DNA of 64,000 nucleotides from Pseudomonas sp. MM213 (GCF_020423045.1 NZ_CP081943.1:4030001-4094000), one strand, 5' to 3'. Positions 9,271 to 18,499 are shown, counted from the stretch's first letter. Notes: a model not told the origin generated them from the sequence alone. Numbers and translations are program-made.

Positions 9271-9389
9271 GAGGCCATCAGCCTCACCACAATTGCTGAA
9301 TCGAAATTATTTTCATCCAGCCCTATCACTTTTTGATTCTCGTCCGGCACCTAGGCAATTGAGAAGTATTCCCTTTCAGGAGCCGTTGC

Positions 9390-11798
9390 ATGTCCCGTTC
9401 GCTAAACACCTTGTTGCGCCCCAGTTTGCTGGCGGTCGCCATTGCCCTTTGCGCCCCTCTGGCCAGTAGCCAACTGATCGCCGCCGAACAAGCGTCCAGC
9501 GTTCGTGCCTACAACCTGCCGGCCGCGCCATTGGCCACAACGTTGAACCAGATCGCCAGCCAGTCGGGCCTGGCGCTGTCGCTGAATCCGTCGCTGGCGG
9601 CGGGCAAGACGTCGGCACCGGTCAATGGCCAGTTCGACGCGGTTGGCGCCTTGCAGGCAGCTTTGCGTGGCACCGGTCTGCAACTGGAACAGAGCAGCAC
9701 TGGCACCTACAGCCTGGTGGCGATGCCTGAGGGCGTGGTGGCCCTGCCGGAAACCAGCGTGATCGGCGTAGAAAACACTGAAAACGCCTGGGGCCCGGTA
9801 GACGGTTACGTCGCCACTCGCACCGCTGCCGGCACCAAGACCGATACGCCGATTGTCGAAGCACCACGCTCGATGTCGGTGATCACCCGCGCCCAGATGG
9901 AAGATCGCGGCGTACAGAATCTCGATGACGCCGTGCGTTACATGCCAGGCGTGATCGCCAGCAGCTATGGCAGCGACTCCCGCGCCGACTGGCTGCGCGT
10001 ACGCGGCTTCGAGCCAACCCAGTTCCTCGACGGCCTGCCGTTGCCAAAAGGTTCCTACGCCAACCCAAAGGCTGAAACCTGGAACCTGGAACGCATCACG
10101 CTCCTGCGCGGCCCGGCCTCTTCGGTATACGGCCAGACGCCACCGGGCGGCATGCTCGACATGGTCAGCCGCCGTCCCGACGTCATTGCCAGCCACGAAG
10201 TGCGAGCCGAAGTCGGCAGCAACAATCGCAAGCAAATCAGCTTCGACAGCACCGGAAAAATCGATGACGAGGGTCAGTTCCTGTACCGCGTCGACGGCGT
10301 GGTGCGCGACAGCGGCATGCCGGTCGACCACATTGATGACAAGCGCTACAACCTCGCACCGAGCCTGACCTGGAACATCGATGACAACACACACCTGACC
10401 TTCCTCTCGCAGTTCACCCGCGACGACACCGGGGTCAGCGGCCAGTTCCTGCCTCTGCAAGGCACCAAACTGGCTTCTCCGGCCGGGGCGAAAATTTCGC
10501 ACCATAAAAACCTTGGCGATCCGGACTCCGATCACTACGACCGCACCTATTACGCACTGGGTTATGCCTTCGACCATCGCCTGAACGATGTCTGGCAGTT
10601 CAAGCAAAACCTGCGTTACACCAAAAGCGATCTGTCGTTCCAGCAAGCCTATGCGTCGTTCGGTGACGTCGTGGCGGCGGACGGCACCCTGCGCCGTCTG
10701 GTCGATCAGGTTGATGAGGACATCAGCCAGTTCGCCGTGGACAACAACTTCCAGGCCGACTTCCAGACCGGTGCGCTGAGCCATGTCGTGCTGTTGGGCC
10801 TGGACCACCAGCGGACCAACACCAATTACAAATGGCTGGAAGGCAACGCGCCCGACAGCAATGTGATCAAGCCAATCCGTGGTGCGGACTTCTCCAACGT
10901 CGCGTACACCACCTTTTACGACTACAACCAGAAAACCAACCAGACCGGCCTCTACGCCCAGGACCAGATCTCCCTGGACAAATGGCGCCTGACCCTCGGC
11001 GGTCGTGAAGACTGGATTCACAGCTCGACGCAGTTCAATAACCAGGGCGATGCCACCAACACCCAGCGCGACAAGGCTTTCAGCGGCAACGCAGGCCTGA
11101 GTTACGTGTTCGACTCCGGGATCACGCCGTACATCTCCTACACCGAGTCGTTCCAGCCTTCGATGGGCGCCGATGCCAGTTCTACCCAGTCGTTCAAACC
11201 CACCGAAGGCAAGCAGACCGAAGTCGGCGTGAAGTACCAGCCACCGGGCAGCCGCACCTTGCTGACCGCCGCCGCGTTCGACCTGCGCCAGCAGAACGTG
11301 TCGGTGTCGCAGAACAACGTCACCAGCCAGATCGGTGAATTGAAAGTGCGCGGTATCGAGCTGGAAGCCGTCTCCGATGTCACCGACAACCTGAAACTGG
11401 TGGGCTCCTACACCTACACCGATACCGAGATCCTCAAGGGCGACGACAAGGGCAACCGGATGAAACTGGTCCCGCGCAATCAGGCCTCCCTGTGGTCCGA
11501 TTACACGTGGCACACCGGTGTGCTCGACGGTTTTGGCGTGGGCGCGGGCGTGCGTTATGTCGGCGATACCTACGGCAACACGGCCAACACCAACAATGGT
11601 CACGTGGGTTCGTACACCGTGTACGACGCCGCTGTGCATTACGACCTGAGCCGCATCAACCCGGTACTGGCAGGCGTTTCGGTTGACGTCACCGCGAAGA
11701 ACCTGTTCAACAAGGACTACCTGTCGACCTGCGATGGCACCTGGTGCTACTACGGCGACGAGCGCAACGTCGTGGCGGCAGTCAACTACAAGTGGTAA
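9390..11798 (+). CDS. fiuA: TonB-dependent siderophore receptor with signalling domain (FiuA type)
   Basis: This 802-residue outer-membrane receptor has a signal peptide (about 1-31), an STN/secretin-TonB signalling domain (about 38-100, VRAYNLPAAPLATTLNQIA), a plug domain beginning near VEAPRSMSVITRAQMED, and a 22-strand barrel ending in the aromatic residue of NYKW, as expected for outer-membrane assembly. The plug motifs LRVRGFEPTQFLDGLPLP and LLRGPASSVYGQTPPGG are typical of hydroxamate (ferrichrome/ferrioxamine) receptors. With the sigma and FecR genes just upstream it forms a cell-surface signalling cassette. Ferrichrome is the likely ligand by synteny with PA0470; ferrioxamine is an alternative. 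Confidence 0.87.
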   Translation: MSRSLNTLLRPSLLAVAIALCAPLASSQLIAAEQASSVRAYNLPAAPLATTLNQIASQSGLALSLNPSLAAGKTSAPVNGQFDAVGALQAALRGTGLQLEQSSTGTYSLVAMPEGVVALPETSVIGVENTENAWGPVDGYVATRTAAGTKTDTPIVEAPRSMSVITRAQMEDRGVQNLDDAVRYMPGVIASSYGSDSRADWLRVRGFEPTQFLDGLPLPKGSYANPKAETWNLERITLLRGPASSVYGQTPPGGMLDMVSRRPDVIASHEVRAEVGSNNRKQISFDSTGKIDDEGQFLYRVDGVVRDSGMPVDHIDDKRYNLAPSLTWNIDDNTHLTFLSQFTRDDTGVSGQFLPLQGTKLASPAGAKISHHKNLGDPDSDHYDRTYYALGYAFDHRLNDVWQFKQNLRYTKSDLSFQQAYASFGDVVAADGTLRRLVDQVDEDISQFAVDNNFQADFQTGALSHVVLLGLDHQRTNTNYKWLEGNAPDSNVIKPIRGADFSNVAYTTFYDYNQKTNQTGLYAQDQISLDKWRLTLGGREDWIHSSTQFNNQGDATNTQRDKAFSGNAGLSYVFDSGITPYISYTESFQPSMGADASSTQSFKPTEGKQTEVGVKYQPPGSRTLLTAAAFDLRQQNVSVSQNNVTSQIGELKVRGIELEAVSDVTDNLKLVGSYTYTDTEILKGDDKGNRMKLVPRNQASLWSDYTWHTGVLDGFGVGAGVRYVGDTYGNTANTNNGHVGSYTVYDAAVHYDLSRINPVLAGVSVDVTAKNLFNKDYLSTCDGTWCYYGDERNVVAAVNYKW

Positions 11799-11823
11799 TC
11801 CGCTGAGCGGATTACAGCCACAC

Positions 11824-11852
11824 AAGGGTCACGGTACAGCCGTGGCCCTTTT
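11824..11852 (+). terminator. Terminator-like hairpin between receptor and PepSY gene
   Basis: An 11-bp stem (AAGGGTCACGG / CCGTGGCCCTT, one G-T wobble) with a 5-nt loop is followed by TTTT, 26 nt after the receptor stop and 16 nt before the next ATG. It probably attenuates rather than abolishes read-through into the PepSY gene. Confidence 0.65.
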
Positions 11853-11867
11853 GCATTTGGATGGGTC

Positions 11868-12998
11868 ATGAAAAGCAAAACCATTCGCCGCTGGTCCTTT
11901 GTCCACACCTGGACCAGCCTGATCTGCACGGTCTTCCTGCTGATGCTGGCGCTGACCGGCCTGCCGTTGATCTTCCACCACGAAATCGACCACTTGCTGG
12001 GCGATGCCGCCGAGTTGCAGCAGCTGCCGGCCGACACCCCGCAGCTGAATCTGCAGCAGTTGGTGAAGGCCGCCCAAAAACATCGCCCCGGCGAGGTCAT
12101 GCAGTATTTCGGCTTCGACGAAGACGAACCAAACGCCGCCATCGCGATCATGGCGGCCACTGCCGGCACCAAACCGAATTCGTCGCACACCTTCATGCTC
12201 GACGCCCGCACCGGTGAAGCGCTGGAGATGCCATCGGCCAACGGCGGCTTCATGATGGTCATGCTGCGCCTGCACGTGGACATGTTCGCCGGCCTGCCGG
12301 GCAAGCTGCTGCTGGCGTTCATGGGGATTCTGTTTGTAGTGGCTATCGTGTCCGGGACGGTGCTGTACCTGCCGTTCATGCGCCGGTTGAAATTCGCCAC
12401 GGTGCGCCAGGACAAATCCACGCGCCTGCGCTGGCTCGACCTGCATAACCTGATCGGCGTCGTCACCCTGACCTGGGCGCTGGTGGTCGGCGTCACCGGC
12501 GTCATCAGTGCCTGCGCCGACCTGCTGATCGCCGCGTGGCGCAATGACAGCCTGAGCGCGATGGTTGCACCGTATCGCGATGCGCCGGCGCTGACGCAAC
12601 TCGCGCCTGCGACCCGCTTGCTCGACATCGCCAAAGAAGTCGCGCCCGGTATGCAGCCAGACTTCATCGCCTTCCCCGGCACGCGGTTTTCCAGTGAGCA
12701 CCATTACGCGGTGTTCATGAAGGGCAGCACGCACCTGACCTCGCATCTGCTGACGCCGGTGCTGATCGACGCCAGCACCCTGCAAGTCACCGCCGTGGCC
12801 GAACGACCGTGGTACATGGACGCCATGGGCATGTCGCAGCCGTTGCACTTCGGCGATTACGGCGGCATGCCGATGAAAATCCTCTGGGCGACCCTCGATG
12901 TGCTGACCATCATCGTGCTCGGCAGCGGGGTTTACCTGTGGGTGGTGCGGCGCAAAGCGGCCAGGCCTGTACTGGAACAAGCGGAGGCCAACGCATGA
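11868..12998 (+). CDS. PepSY-associated membrane protein, putative siderophore-iron reductase
   Basis: This 376-residue inner-membrane protein has four predicted helices. One is near the N-terminus (TWTSLICTVFLLMLALTGLPLIF), two are central (LLLAFMGILFVVAIVSGTVLYLPF and the TLTWALVVGVTGVISA region) and one is C-terminal. Periplasmic PepSY-type segments lie between. Conserved His residues near the helices (HTWTS, HHEID, HLHVDMF, DLHNLIG) suit haem coordination. FoxB/PiuB-type relatives reduce ferric siderophores at the inner membrane, and the position right after the receptor fits that role. The function is inferred. The stop overlaps the start of the next small gene (ATGA). Confidence 0.82.
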   Translation: MKSKTIRRWSFVHTWTSLICTVFLLMLALTGLPLIFHHEIDHLLGDAAELQQLPADTPQLNLQQLVKAAQKHRPGEVMQYFGFDEDEPNAAIAIMAATAGTKPNSSHTFMLDARTGEALEMPSANGGFMMVMLRLHVDMFAGLPGKLLLAFMGILFVVAIVSGTVLYLPFMRRLKFATVRQDKSTRLRWLDLHNLIGVVTLTWALVVGVTGVISACADLLIAAWRNDSLSAMVAPYRDAPALTQLAPATRLLDIAKEVAPGMQPDFIAFPGTRFSSEHHYAVFMKGSTHLTSHLLTPVLIDASTLQVTAVAERPWYMDAMGMSQPLHFGDYGGMPMKILWATLDVLTIIVLGSGVYLWVVRRKAARPVLEQAEANA

Positions 12999-13174
12999 AG
13001 CCGCGGCAGTCGAACTTCTGGAAGGTCTTCTCCACGCCGACGGTCATCGCGCTGCTCAGCGCTGCCGGGTTGTTTGCGGCCTTGCTGGGCGATGGCGTTT
13101 GGGATGCGTTGAGCTGGCTGGGCCTGGGCGTTCCTGCCGCGCTGGCCCTGCGCGGTCTCCTGCAACGCCGCTAA
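12995..13174 (+). CDS. Small 59-residue membrane protein coupled to the PepSY gene
   Basis: The ATG at 12995 overlaps the PepSY stop codon. The 59-residue product starts MKPRQSNFWKVF and has two hydrophobic stretches (VIALLSAAGLFAALLGDG and LSWLGLGVPAALALRGLL), ending in RR. I recognise no domain. Coupled translation with a putative siderophore reductase suggests an accessory membrane subunit. This is inference from position only. A REP doublet follows the stop. Confidence 0.7.
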   Translation: MKPRQSNFWKVFSTPTVIALLSAAGLFAALLGDGVWDALSWLGLGVPAALALRGLLQRR

Positions 13175-13184
13175 CAACACCAAA

Positions 13185-13275
13185 CCTGTAGGAGCGAAGC
13201 TTGCTCGCGAAGGGATCGCCTCGGTTCTTCAGTCAGATCGAGGCGATCCCTTCGCGAGCAAGCTTCGCTCCTACA
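13185..13275. repeat. REP doublet with extended palindromic spacer
   Basis: The arms are of the GCGAAGCTTGCTCGCGAAGG type. Here the palindrome continues inward (GGGATCGCCTCG facing CGAGGCGATCCC), giving a long near-perfect hairpin of about 35 bp. Confidence 0.92.
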
Positions 13276-13331
13276 AGTTGTGTGATCCACGCGCTATGCT
13301 CCCGACACTGCAAACCGACCGAGATGCTGCC

Positions 13332-13961
13332 ATGTCCGCCCCGAGCATGACCCTCTACCACAACCCGTTGTCGCCCTTCGTTCGCAAAGTCATGGTGCTG
13401 CTGCACGAGACCGGTCAGCAAGACCGCGTCGCCCTGCAAAACTGTGTGCTGACCCCGGTCGCCCCGGACCTGCCCCTGATCGATGACAACCCGCTGAGCA
13501 AAATCCCGGCCCTGCGCCTGGCCGACGGCAACGTCATCCATGACAGCCGGGTGATTCTCGACTACCTCGACCACCAACACGTCGGCAACCCGCTGATTCC
13601 TCGCGAAGGCTCGGCACGCTGGCGTCGCCTGACCCTGGCCTCCCTGGCCGACGGGATCATGGACGCTGCGGTGCTGGTGCGTTACGAAGTCGCCCTGCGC
13701 GCCCCGGAAAAACACTGGGACGAATGGCTCGATGGCCAACGCGACAAGATCCGCCGCGCCTTGGCGCTGCTGGAAAAAGACGCGATTGCCGAGCTGACCA
13801 GCCATTTCGATGTAGCGGCGATCAGTGTGGCGTGTGCGTTGGGCTACGTGGATTTGCGCCATCCGGACCTGGGATGGCGCGAGATGAATCCGAAGCTGGC
13901 GGACTGGTATTTTGAGGTGAGCCAGCGGCCTTCGATGGTGGCGACGATGCCGAAGGTTTAG
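13332..13961 (+). CDS. Glutathione S-transferase
   Basis: The product has 209 residues: a thioredoxin-fold N-terminal domain (LYHNPLSPFVRKVMVLL; NPLSKIPAL; the glutathione-gamma-glutamyl motif DSRVILDYLD) and an all-helical C-terminal domain. Ser/Pro near residue 15 mark the usual active-site loop. The ATG at 13332 was chosen over an upstream in-frame start because it matches family N-termini and follows a GAGATG purine stretch. The P. aeruginosa counterpart, as I recall, also follows the fiuA locus. The substrate is unknown. Confidence 0.85.
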   Translation: MSAPSMTLYHNPLSPFVRKVMVLLHETGQQDRVALQNCVLTPVAPDLPLIDDNPLSKIPALRLADGNVIHDSRVILDYLDHQHVGNPLIPREGSARWRRLTLASLADGIMDAAVLVRYEVALRAPEKHWDEWLDGQRDKIRRALALLEKDAIAELTSHFDVAAISVACALGYVDLRHPDLGWREMNPKLADWYFEVSQRPSMVATMPKV

Positions 13962-13982
13962 ATTTTCGCTGACTGTTCTGCC

Positions 13983-14080
13983 CTCTTCGCGAGCAAGCTC
14001 GCTCCTACATTTTGATCTGTGGTGTGCATATATTTTGTGTTCACTGGAGATCCACTGTGGGAGCGAGCCTGCTCGCGATG
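13983..14080. repeat. REP-like doublet between GST and creD
   Basis: The arms are CTTCGCGAGCAAGCTCGCTCC and a GGGAGCGAGCCTGCTCGCGATG variant, so two different REP subtypes form one pair. The spacer is AT-rich. Confidence 0.8.
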
Positions 14081-14172
14081 GCACCACACCGGATCTACCG
14101 GAAACAACCCAAAAATCAGCGTCGCCAACACCTCCCCCTCCCGCTGATCCTCACGCAACCCCAACGACCGGC

Positions 14173-15543
14173 TCATTCCACCACCCCGATATCGAATTCC
14201 AGCGGCTTGGCCGCCTTCTGCCCGATCCCGTACCAATCCAGCTTGCGGGTCAGCACCATAAACACGCCCAGCAACCCGAACAGCAGCAACGACCCCATCA
14301 ACAGCGCGTAATCCTCGGCGCTCAACAAGCCATAGAGCAGGCCATACAACGCCGCCAATCCTGCCGAAAAACTCAAGCCGTGGCGCACGCTGCGCAGCAC
14401 GTGGCAGACATAGAAACCGATCAACAACACACAGCCGCTGGCCGACAACAGATACGCCAGGGCAAAACCGATGTGCTCGGACAACGACAGCAACAGCAGA
14501 TAAAAGAACGCCAGCGCCACGCCCACCAACGCGTATTGCACCGGGTGCACTGCCAGGCTCTTCAGGACTTCGAAGAGGAAGAAACCAGCGAAGGTCAGGA
14601 CGATGAACAGCAGTGCGTATTTGATCGCCCGGTCGCTTTTCAGGTACTGGTCCACCGGGTCGATGAAGCTCACGCCGAAGCTGCGGCCGCTGAACGCGTC
14701 ACAGTCGCCGCCGGACACGCAACTGCTCAATGCTTCTTGCAGGTTGGTGGAGAAAAACGAGGTCTGCCAATTCGCGGTAAAGCCCTGATCGGAGACTTCG
14801 CGTTGGGTCGGCAGGTAGTTACCGATGAAGCTCGGATGCGGCCAGTTGGCGCCCAGAGAGACTTTACTGGTCTTGCCCACCGGGAGAACCTGCAACTGGC
14901 CGGTGCCTTGCAAACGCAGGTCGAAACCGAAGGCCAGCTCCGTGGCCTGACGTGGGTCAAGCGCTGGCAGCGTCACGTGCACACCTTCGCCCAACCAGCC
15001 CACCTGACTGCCGGGGATGAAGTCCAGGCGCTGGTCATTGAGTTCCAGTTTCAATGCATTCTCGATGCCGCGAATGTCGCTGATCCCGACAGCGAGAAAT
15101 GGCTGATCGAACTGGTAGTCGGCGAAATCTTCCTTGATGCCCAGTTGCGCCGGCACCGAGAAGTGTCCGCTGATGCGGTTGTCGGCGTGGAACAGCCGCG
15201 CCTCGTAGATGCCCCGGGAACGCAGCTCGGTCTGAACCTGCCCGTCGAGTTCGAAACGCTCCGGCAGGAAGTACAAACGGCCGCGCTCTTCGCCGATGTC
15301 CTGGTAACGCTCGTTGGTTTTTTCGTTGAGCTTCCAGGTGCGCACCACTTTGCGATAAGGCACCACCATCAGCGGTCCGCTCAGGCGCTGGCTGTAGCTG
15401 GAACTGCGCGCAATGTCTTCGAGCACACCGTCGCGCAGTTCCTGACGCTCCTGAATCACGCCGTTGATCATCAGCAACGGGATCAGCAACAACAGAATCA
15501 GCAGGGCAATGGCCCCGAGTTTTATGGTCAGATTTCGGTTCAT
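14173..15543 (-). CDS. creD: Inner-membrane protein CreD
   Basis: The product has 456 residues. An N-terminal helix (LGAIALLILLLLIPLLMI) is followed by a ~270-residue periplasmic region with the CreD signatures SYSQRLSGPLMVVPY and GSQVGWLGEGVHV, then about six C-terminal helices. It belongs to the CreBC regulon; overproduction affects envelope and beta-lactam phenotypes in other species, but the biochemical role is unknown. It is transcribed after creC with a 111-bp gap. Its ribosome-binding site is enclosed in a hairpin just upstream of the ATG. Confidence 0.92.
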   Translation of the reverse strand: MNRNLTIKLGAIALLILLLLIPLLMINGVIQERQELRDGVLEDIARSSSYSQRLSGPLMVVPYRKVVRTWKLNEKTNERYQDIGEERGRLYFLPERFELDGQVQTELRSRGIYEARLFHADNRISGHFSVPAQLGIKEDFADYQFDQPFLAVGISDIRGIENALKLELNDQRLDFIPGSQVGWLGEGVHVTLPALDPRQATELAFGFDLRLQGTGQLQVLPVGKTSKVSLGANWPHPSFIGNYLPTQREVSDQGFTANWQTSFFSTNLQEALSSCVSGGDCDAFSGRSFGVSFIDPVDQYLKSDRAIKYALLFIVLTFAGFFLFEVLKSLAVHPVQYALVGVALAFFYLLLLSLSEHIGFALAYLLSASGCVLLIGFYVCHVLRSVRHGLSFSAGLAALYGLLYGLLSAEDYALLMGSLLLFGLLGVFMVLTRKLDWYGIGQKAAKPLEFDIGVVE

Positions 15544-15545
15544 GG

Positions 15546-15573
15546 GACTCTCCCTGTTTGGATGGGGAGAGTC
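15546..15573 (-). promoter_or_regulatory. Hairpin sequestering the creD ribosome-binding site
   Basis: A perfect 9-bp inverted repeat (GACTCTCCC / GGGAGAGTC) with a 10-nt loop lies 2 nt upstream of the creD ATG. On the coding strand the GGGAGAG arm is the Shine-Dalgarno, so the folded mRNA would hide it. Confidence 0.6.
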
Positions 15574-15654
15574 TGGGATGGGTGTGTGGGGGTTTTGTGG
15601 GGGAAGTATGGAGATAATGTGGAGACTGGGCCGGCGATTGGCCGCGACTCGGTT

Positions 15655-17073
15655 CTAAGCCAGGCGCAAAGTCACTTCAACCCCGCCCTCGACATTGCCA
15701 ATGCTCAATGTCCCGCCATGCAGCTTCACCACTTCCTCTACAAAATTGAGCCCCAACCCTGTGCTCTTGCGCCCACTGTCCGGACGCGGCAACGAGTAGA
15801 AGCGCTCACTCAATCGCGGCAACGCGTATTCGGGAATCGCTTCGGCCTGATTGAACAGTTTGAACTCAATCTGTTCGCCAATCCGCTCGGCGCTGAATCG
15901 CAGCACGCCATTCACCGGCGTGAAATCCAGCGCATTTTCCAGCAGATTACCCAGCGCCTGACGCAACAAAAATGGCTCACCAGTCAGCGCCAGATCCCCT
16001 GGAATCGCCTGCTCCACGCGTAACCGCTTGCCTTCGATACGCCCGGCCTGAGCACTCAGCAGCTCATCGACCAAACCCGCCAACGGCACGGCCACCCGCT
16101 CTTCCAAGCCTTGGCGCTGCTCAACCTGCGCCAGGTTCAGCAACCGTTCGATCAACTGCTGCATCCGCACGCTTTCGCTGTCGATGTTGCTGACAAAACG
16201 CTGCCGTTGCGCCAACGGCATCTCCCCTTGCAGCAACTCCGCCGCACCACGAATCGCCGCCAGCGGGCTTTTCAATTCATGGGTCAACGTGTGCACGTAA
16301 CGCTCGACGTAGGCCTTGCCTTCGAGCTGCGTGCGCATCTGTTCCACAGCAGTCGCCAGTTGCTCCAGCTCGCCGCCGCGATAGTGTGGGACCTCGACTC
16401 GCCGGCCTTCACTCACGGCTTTCGCATAAGCGGTCAAGCGCCGCAATGCCGCGCTCAGCCACCACGACAGCAACGCACCAAACAGCAAGCCGAGGCCGAT
16501 CAGCCCGGCGCCATACGCGAGCAATCGGCGCTCGGTGCGATCGACGTAAGGCTGCAACGAACTATTGGGTTTGGCCACGGTGACCACGCCGATGATCTGG
16601 CCGTTGTCGCGGATCGGCGCGCCAACGTGCATCACCGAAGAGCTGGCATCATTCGGATCACTGCGACTGGAGCGGGCGCCGTATTCACCGCGCAAAGTCA
16701 GCAGAACATCGTTCCAGCGCGAGTAATCCTGACCCACCGCCACACCGCTGGAATCCAGCACCACGATGCCCTTGGCGTCGGTGACGTAGATGCGGTGGTT
16801 GACCTGATTTTTCGGCAACCCCCAGATGCTCGCCTTCGGTTGCCGCTCGCCATAGGCCTTGAGCAATTCGGGCCAGCGGTTCTGATTGAGCGTGCCGGCC
16901 TTGAAATCATCGCGCAGGATTTCGGCCATCAGGTTGGCGGTATCGACCAGGGTTTCTTCGGTGGACTGACGCACACCGGGGCGGATTTCCTCCATCACGG
17001 TGCTGAGCACGAAGTAACCGGTCAGGCCGATGAACAGCACATAGACCAGGAATATCCGGATCCCCAAGGGCAT
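15655..17073 (-). CDS. creC: Sensor histidine kinase CreC
   Basis: This 472-residue membrane sensor has TM1 at about residues 5-25, a periplasmic sensor domain (about 30-180), TM2 at about 184-206, a HAMP segment, the phospho-acceptor His265 in HELKSP, and a C-terminal ATPase domain with LGNLLENALDF (N box) and GLGLNFVEEVVKLHGG (G boxes). It is the kinase for CreB. Its start overlaps the creB stop by one base, so the two are coupled. Signals proposed in other species concern fermentation state and cell-wall stress. Confidence 0.92.
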   Translation of the reverse strand: MPLGIRIFLVYVLFIGLTGYFVLSTVMEEIRPGVRQSTEETLVDTANLMAEILRDDFKAGTLNQNRWPELLKAYGERQPKASIWGLPKNQVNHRIYVTDAKGIVVLDSSGVAVGQDYSRWNDVLLTLRGEYGARSSRSDPNDASSSVMHVGAPIRDNGQIIGVVTVAKPNSSLQPYVDRTERRLLAYGAGLIGLGLLFGALLSWWLSAALRRLTAYAKAVSEGRRVEVPHYRGGELEQLATAVEQMRTQLEGKAYVERYVHTLTHELKSPLAAIRGAAELLQGEMPLAQRQRFVSNIDSESVRMQQLIERLLNLAQVEQRQGLEERVAVPLAGLVDELLSAQAGRIEGKRLRVEQAIPGDLALTGEPFLLRQALGNLLENALDFTPVNGVLRFSAERIGEQIEFKLFNQAEAIPEYALPRLSERFYSLPRPDSGRKSTGLGLNFVEEVVKLHGGTLSIGNVEGGVEVTLRLA

Positions 17074-17753
17074 CAGCTGTGCCCCGGACTGTAGCTGTAA
17101 CCGAGGCCGCGATGGGTCTGGATCGGTTCGGCATCAGCCTTCACCAGACGCAATTTGGCGCGCACGCTCTTGATGTGGCTGTCGATGCTGCGCTCATACC
17201 CGGCGTCGGCGGCGACGCCCAGCGCATCGAGCAACTGCTCGCGGCTGAACACGCGTTCGGGTTGTTCCAACAGGCATTGCAGCAGACGGAATTCGTGGCG
17301 GGTGAGGCTCAGCAACTGGCCGCGATAGCAGATTTGTACTCGCTCGCTGTCGATGCGAAACAACGCAGATCCTGGGTCGGGCACTGCTCGCGGCGCCATG
17401 CGCTTGAGGATGGCCCGCACGCGCGCCGCCACTTCCCGTGGGCTGAACGGCTTGACCACATAATCGTCGGCACCGATTTCCAGGCCCACGACACGGTCGA
17501 TTTCCGCATCACGCGCACTGAGGAAAATCACCGGCACTTCACTGAAACGGCGCAGTTGCTTGCAGGTTTCGAAGCCGCTGATATCCGGCAAGCCGATGTC
17601 GAGAATGATCAGATCGGCCGGCGTCTGCCGCTGATGCTCCAGCGCGACGGCGCCAAGGCTCAGCCACGTCGTGGTGAACCCTTCGCCCTGCAAGGCGAAA
17701 ATCAGGGTGTCGGCAATCGCCGCTTCGTCTTCGACAATCAGGATATGAGGCAT
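17073..17753 (-). CDS. creB: Response regulator CreB
   Basis: This 226-residue OmpR/PhoB-type regulator has a receiver domain with E8/D9, phospho-acceptor D52 (LDIGLPD), LSA at about 78-80 and K101 (VVKPFSP). It also has a C-terminal winged helix (about 130-226) ending in the IQTHRGLGYSY recognition wing. The ATG at 17753 (MPHILIVEDE) was chosen over upstream in-frame codons by family length. The CreB target consensus known from enterobacteria (TTCAC-N6-TTCAC) was not evident directly upstream of creD here. Confidence 0.93.
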   Translation of the reverse strand: MPHILIVEDEAAIADTLIFALQGEGFTTTWLSLGAVALEHQRQTPADLIILDIGLPDISGFETCKQLRRFSEVPVIFLSARDAEIDRVVGLEIGADDYVVKPFSPREVAARVRAILKRMAPRAVPDPGSALFRIDSERVQICYRGQLLSLTRHEFRLLQCLLEQPERVFSREQLLDALGVAADAGYERSIDSHIKSVRAKLRLVKADAEPIQTHRGLGYSYSPGHS

Positions 17754-17827
17754 GGCGTCCGAGCCCGGCAGTTGAGTGGGCGAACGGTGCCCCATGCCTC
17801 ACGTCACGTCAATGAGACCACTTGAAA

Positions 17828-18331
17828 TCAGCAGTCGGGCTTGTCCGCCGTAAAACGCCGCGCCGGGTTCACGGCCGCGCCGAATTCACGCAGGGCTTTG
17901 GCGCCGATCAGCAGCGGGTAGTTGAAGCTGCTGCGGTCGGTGAGGTTGACCTCGACCGTGCGCTTGACGTTGCCCAGGCACAGTTCCAGATCGACCACCG
18001 GGCGCTTGGTGGGCGCCGCGACATCTTCATCCTCGTCCTCTTCGGAGCGGGTCTTGATCTTGCTGATCCGCGCGACCTTGTGTTCGTAGACCTTGTTGCT
18101 CGCGTCTTTGGTGGCGAGACGGAAGCGCACCCATTCTTCGCCGTCGCGGGTGAAGGTTTCGATGTCCTTGGCCGACAGCGAGGCGGTCAGGGCGCCAGTG
18201 TCCATTTTGGCCTTGAGCACTTCACCGCCGATTTCCGGCAGCGCAATGTATTCGTAGCGCCCGTACAGGGTCGGCTCGGCGGCCAGGACCGGCAGGGCCA
18301 CGAGGGAAAGCAATGCGAGGAGGGATTTCAC
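17828..18331 (-). CDS. Secreted RimK-like ATP-dependent zinc protease family protein
   Basis: The product has 167 residues, a signal peptide (MKSLLALLSLVALPVLAAEP) and one Zn-protease/RimB-like domain (PF05618 family by sequence character). Visible family features are AKMDTGALTASLSA, a retropepsin-like DTGA motif; SSFNYPLLIGAKAL; and an acidic low-complexity insert (RSEEDEDEDV). The GTG at 18331 is the only start that yields a complete signal peptide. It ends 74 bp from creB and is read in the same direction. In spite of the family name there is no ATP-binding motif. Its target is unknown. Confidence 0.78.
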   Translation of the reverse strand: MKSLLALLSLVALPVLAAEPTLYGRYEYIALPEIGGEVLKAKMDTGALTASLSAKDIETFTRDGEEWVRFRLATKDASNKVYEHKVARISKIKTRSEEDEDEDVAAPTKRPVVDLELCLGNVKRTVEVNLTDRSSFNYPLLIGAKALREFGAAVNPARRFTADKPDC

Positions 18332-18404
18332 GTAAGGGGCATCCTGGGAAAGTGGGCAGCGGAATTTTAGACCGTCGGTGAGCAATTCGTTCGTTCTTGG
18401 GATC

Positions 18405-18499
18405 GCTTCGCGGGCAAGCCTCGCTCCTACAGGTTTTGCGTGGTGCCGCACATCGCGGGAACACACCCAATCCTGTAGGAGCGAGGCTTGCCCGCGAAG
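18405..18499. repeat. REP doublet upstream of the zinc-protease gene
   Basis: Inverted GAGGCTTGCCCGCGAAG arms with a ~45-nt spacer, in the divergent gap before the acyltransferase gene. Confidence 0.9.

Noticed and set aside
9301..9389. ECF-sigma-dependent promoter directly upstream of the TonB receptor
   Set aside because: A GAAAT and a CGT element are present but 33 bp apart, which does not fit the spacing of FecI-type promoters, so no promoter was called.
18405..18499. Insertion sequences or transposase remnants at REP sites
   Set aside because: No transposase frame, terminal inverted repeats with target duplications, or RAYT gene was seen anywhere in the window.
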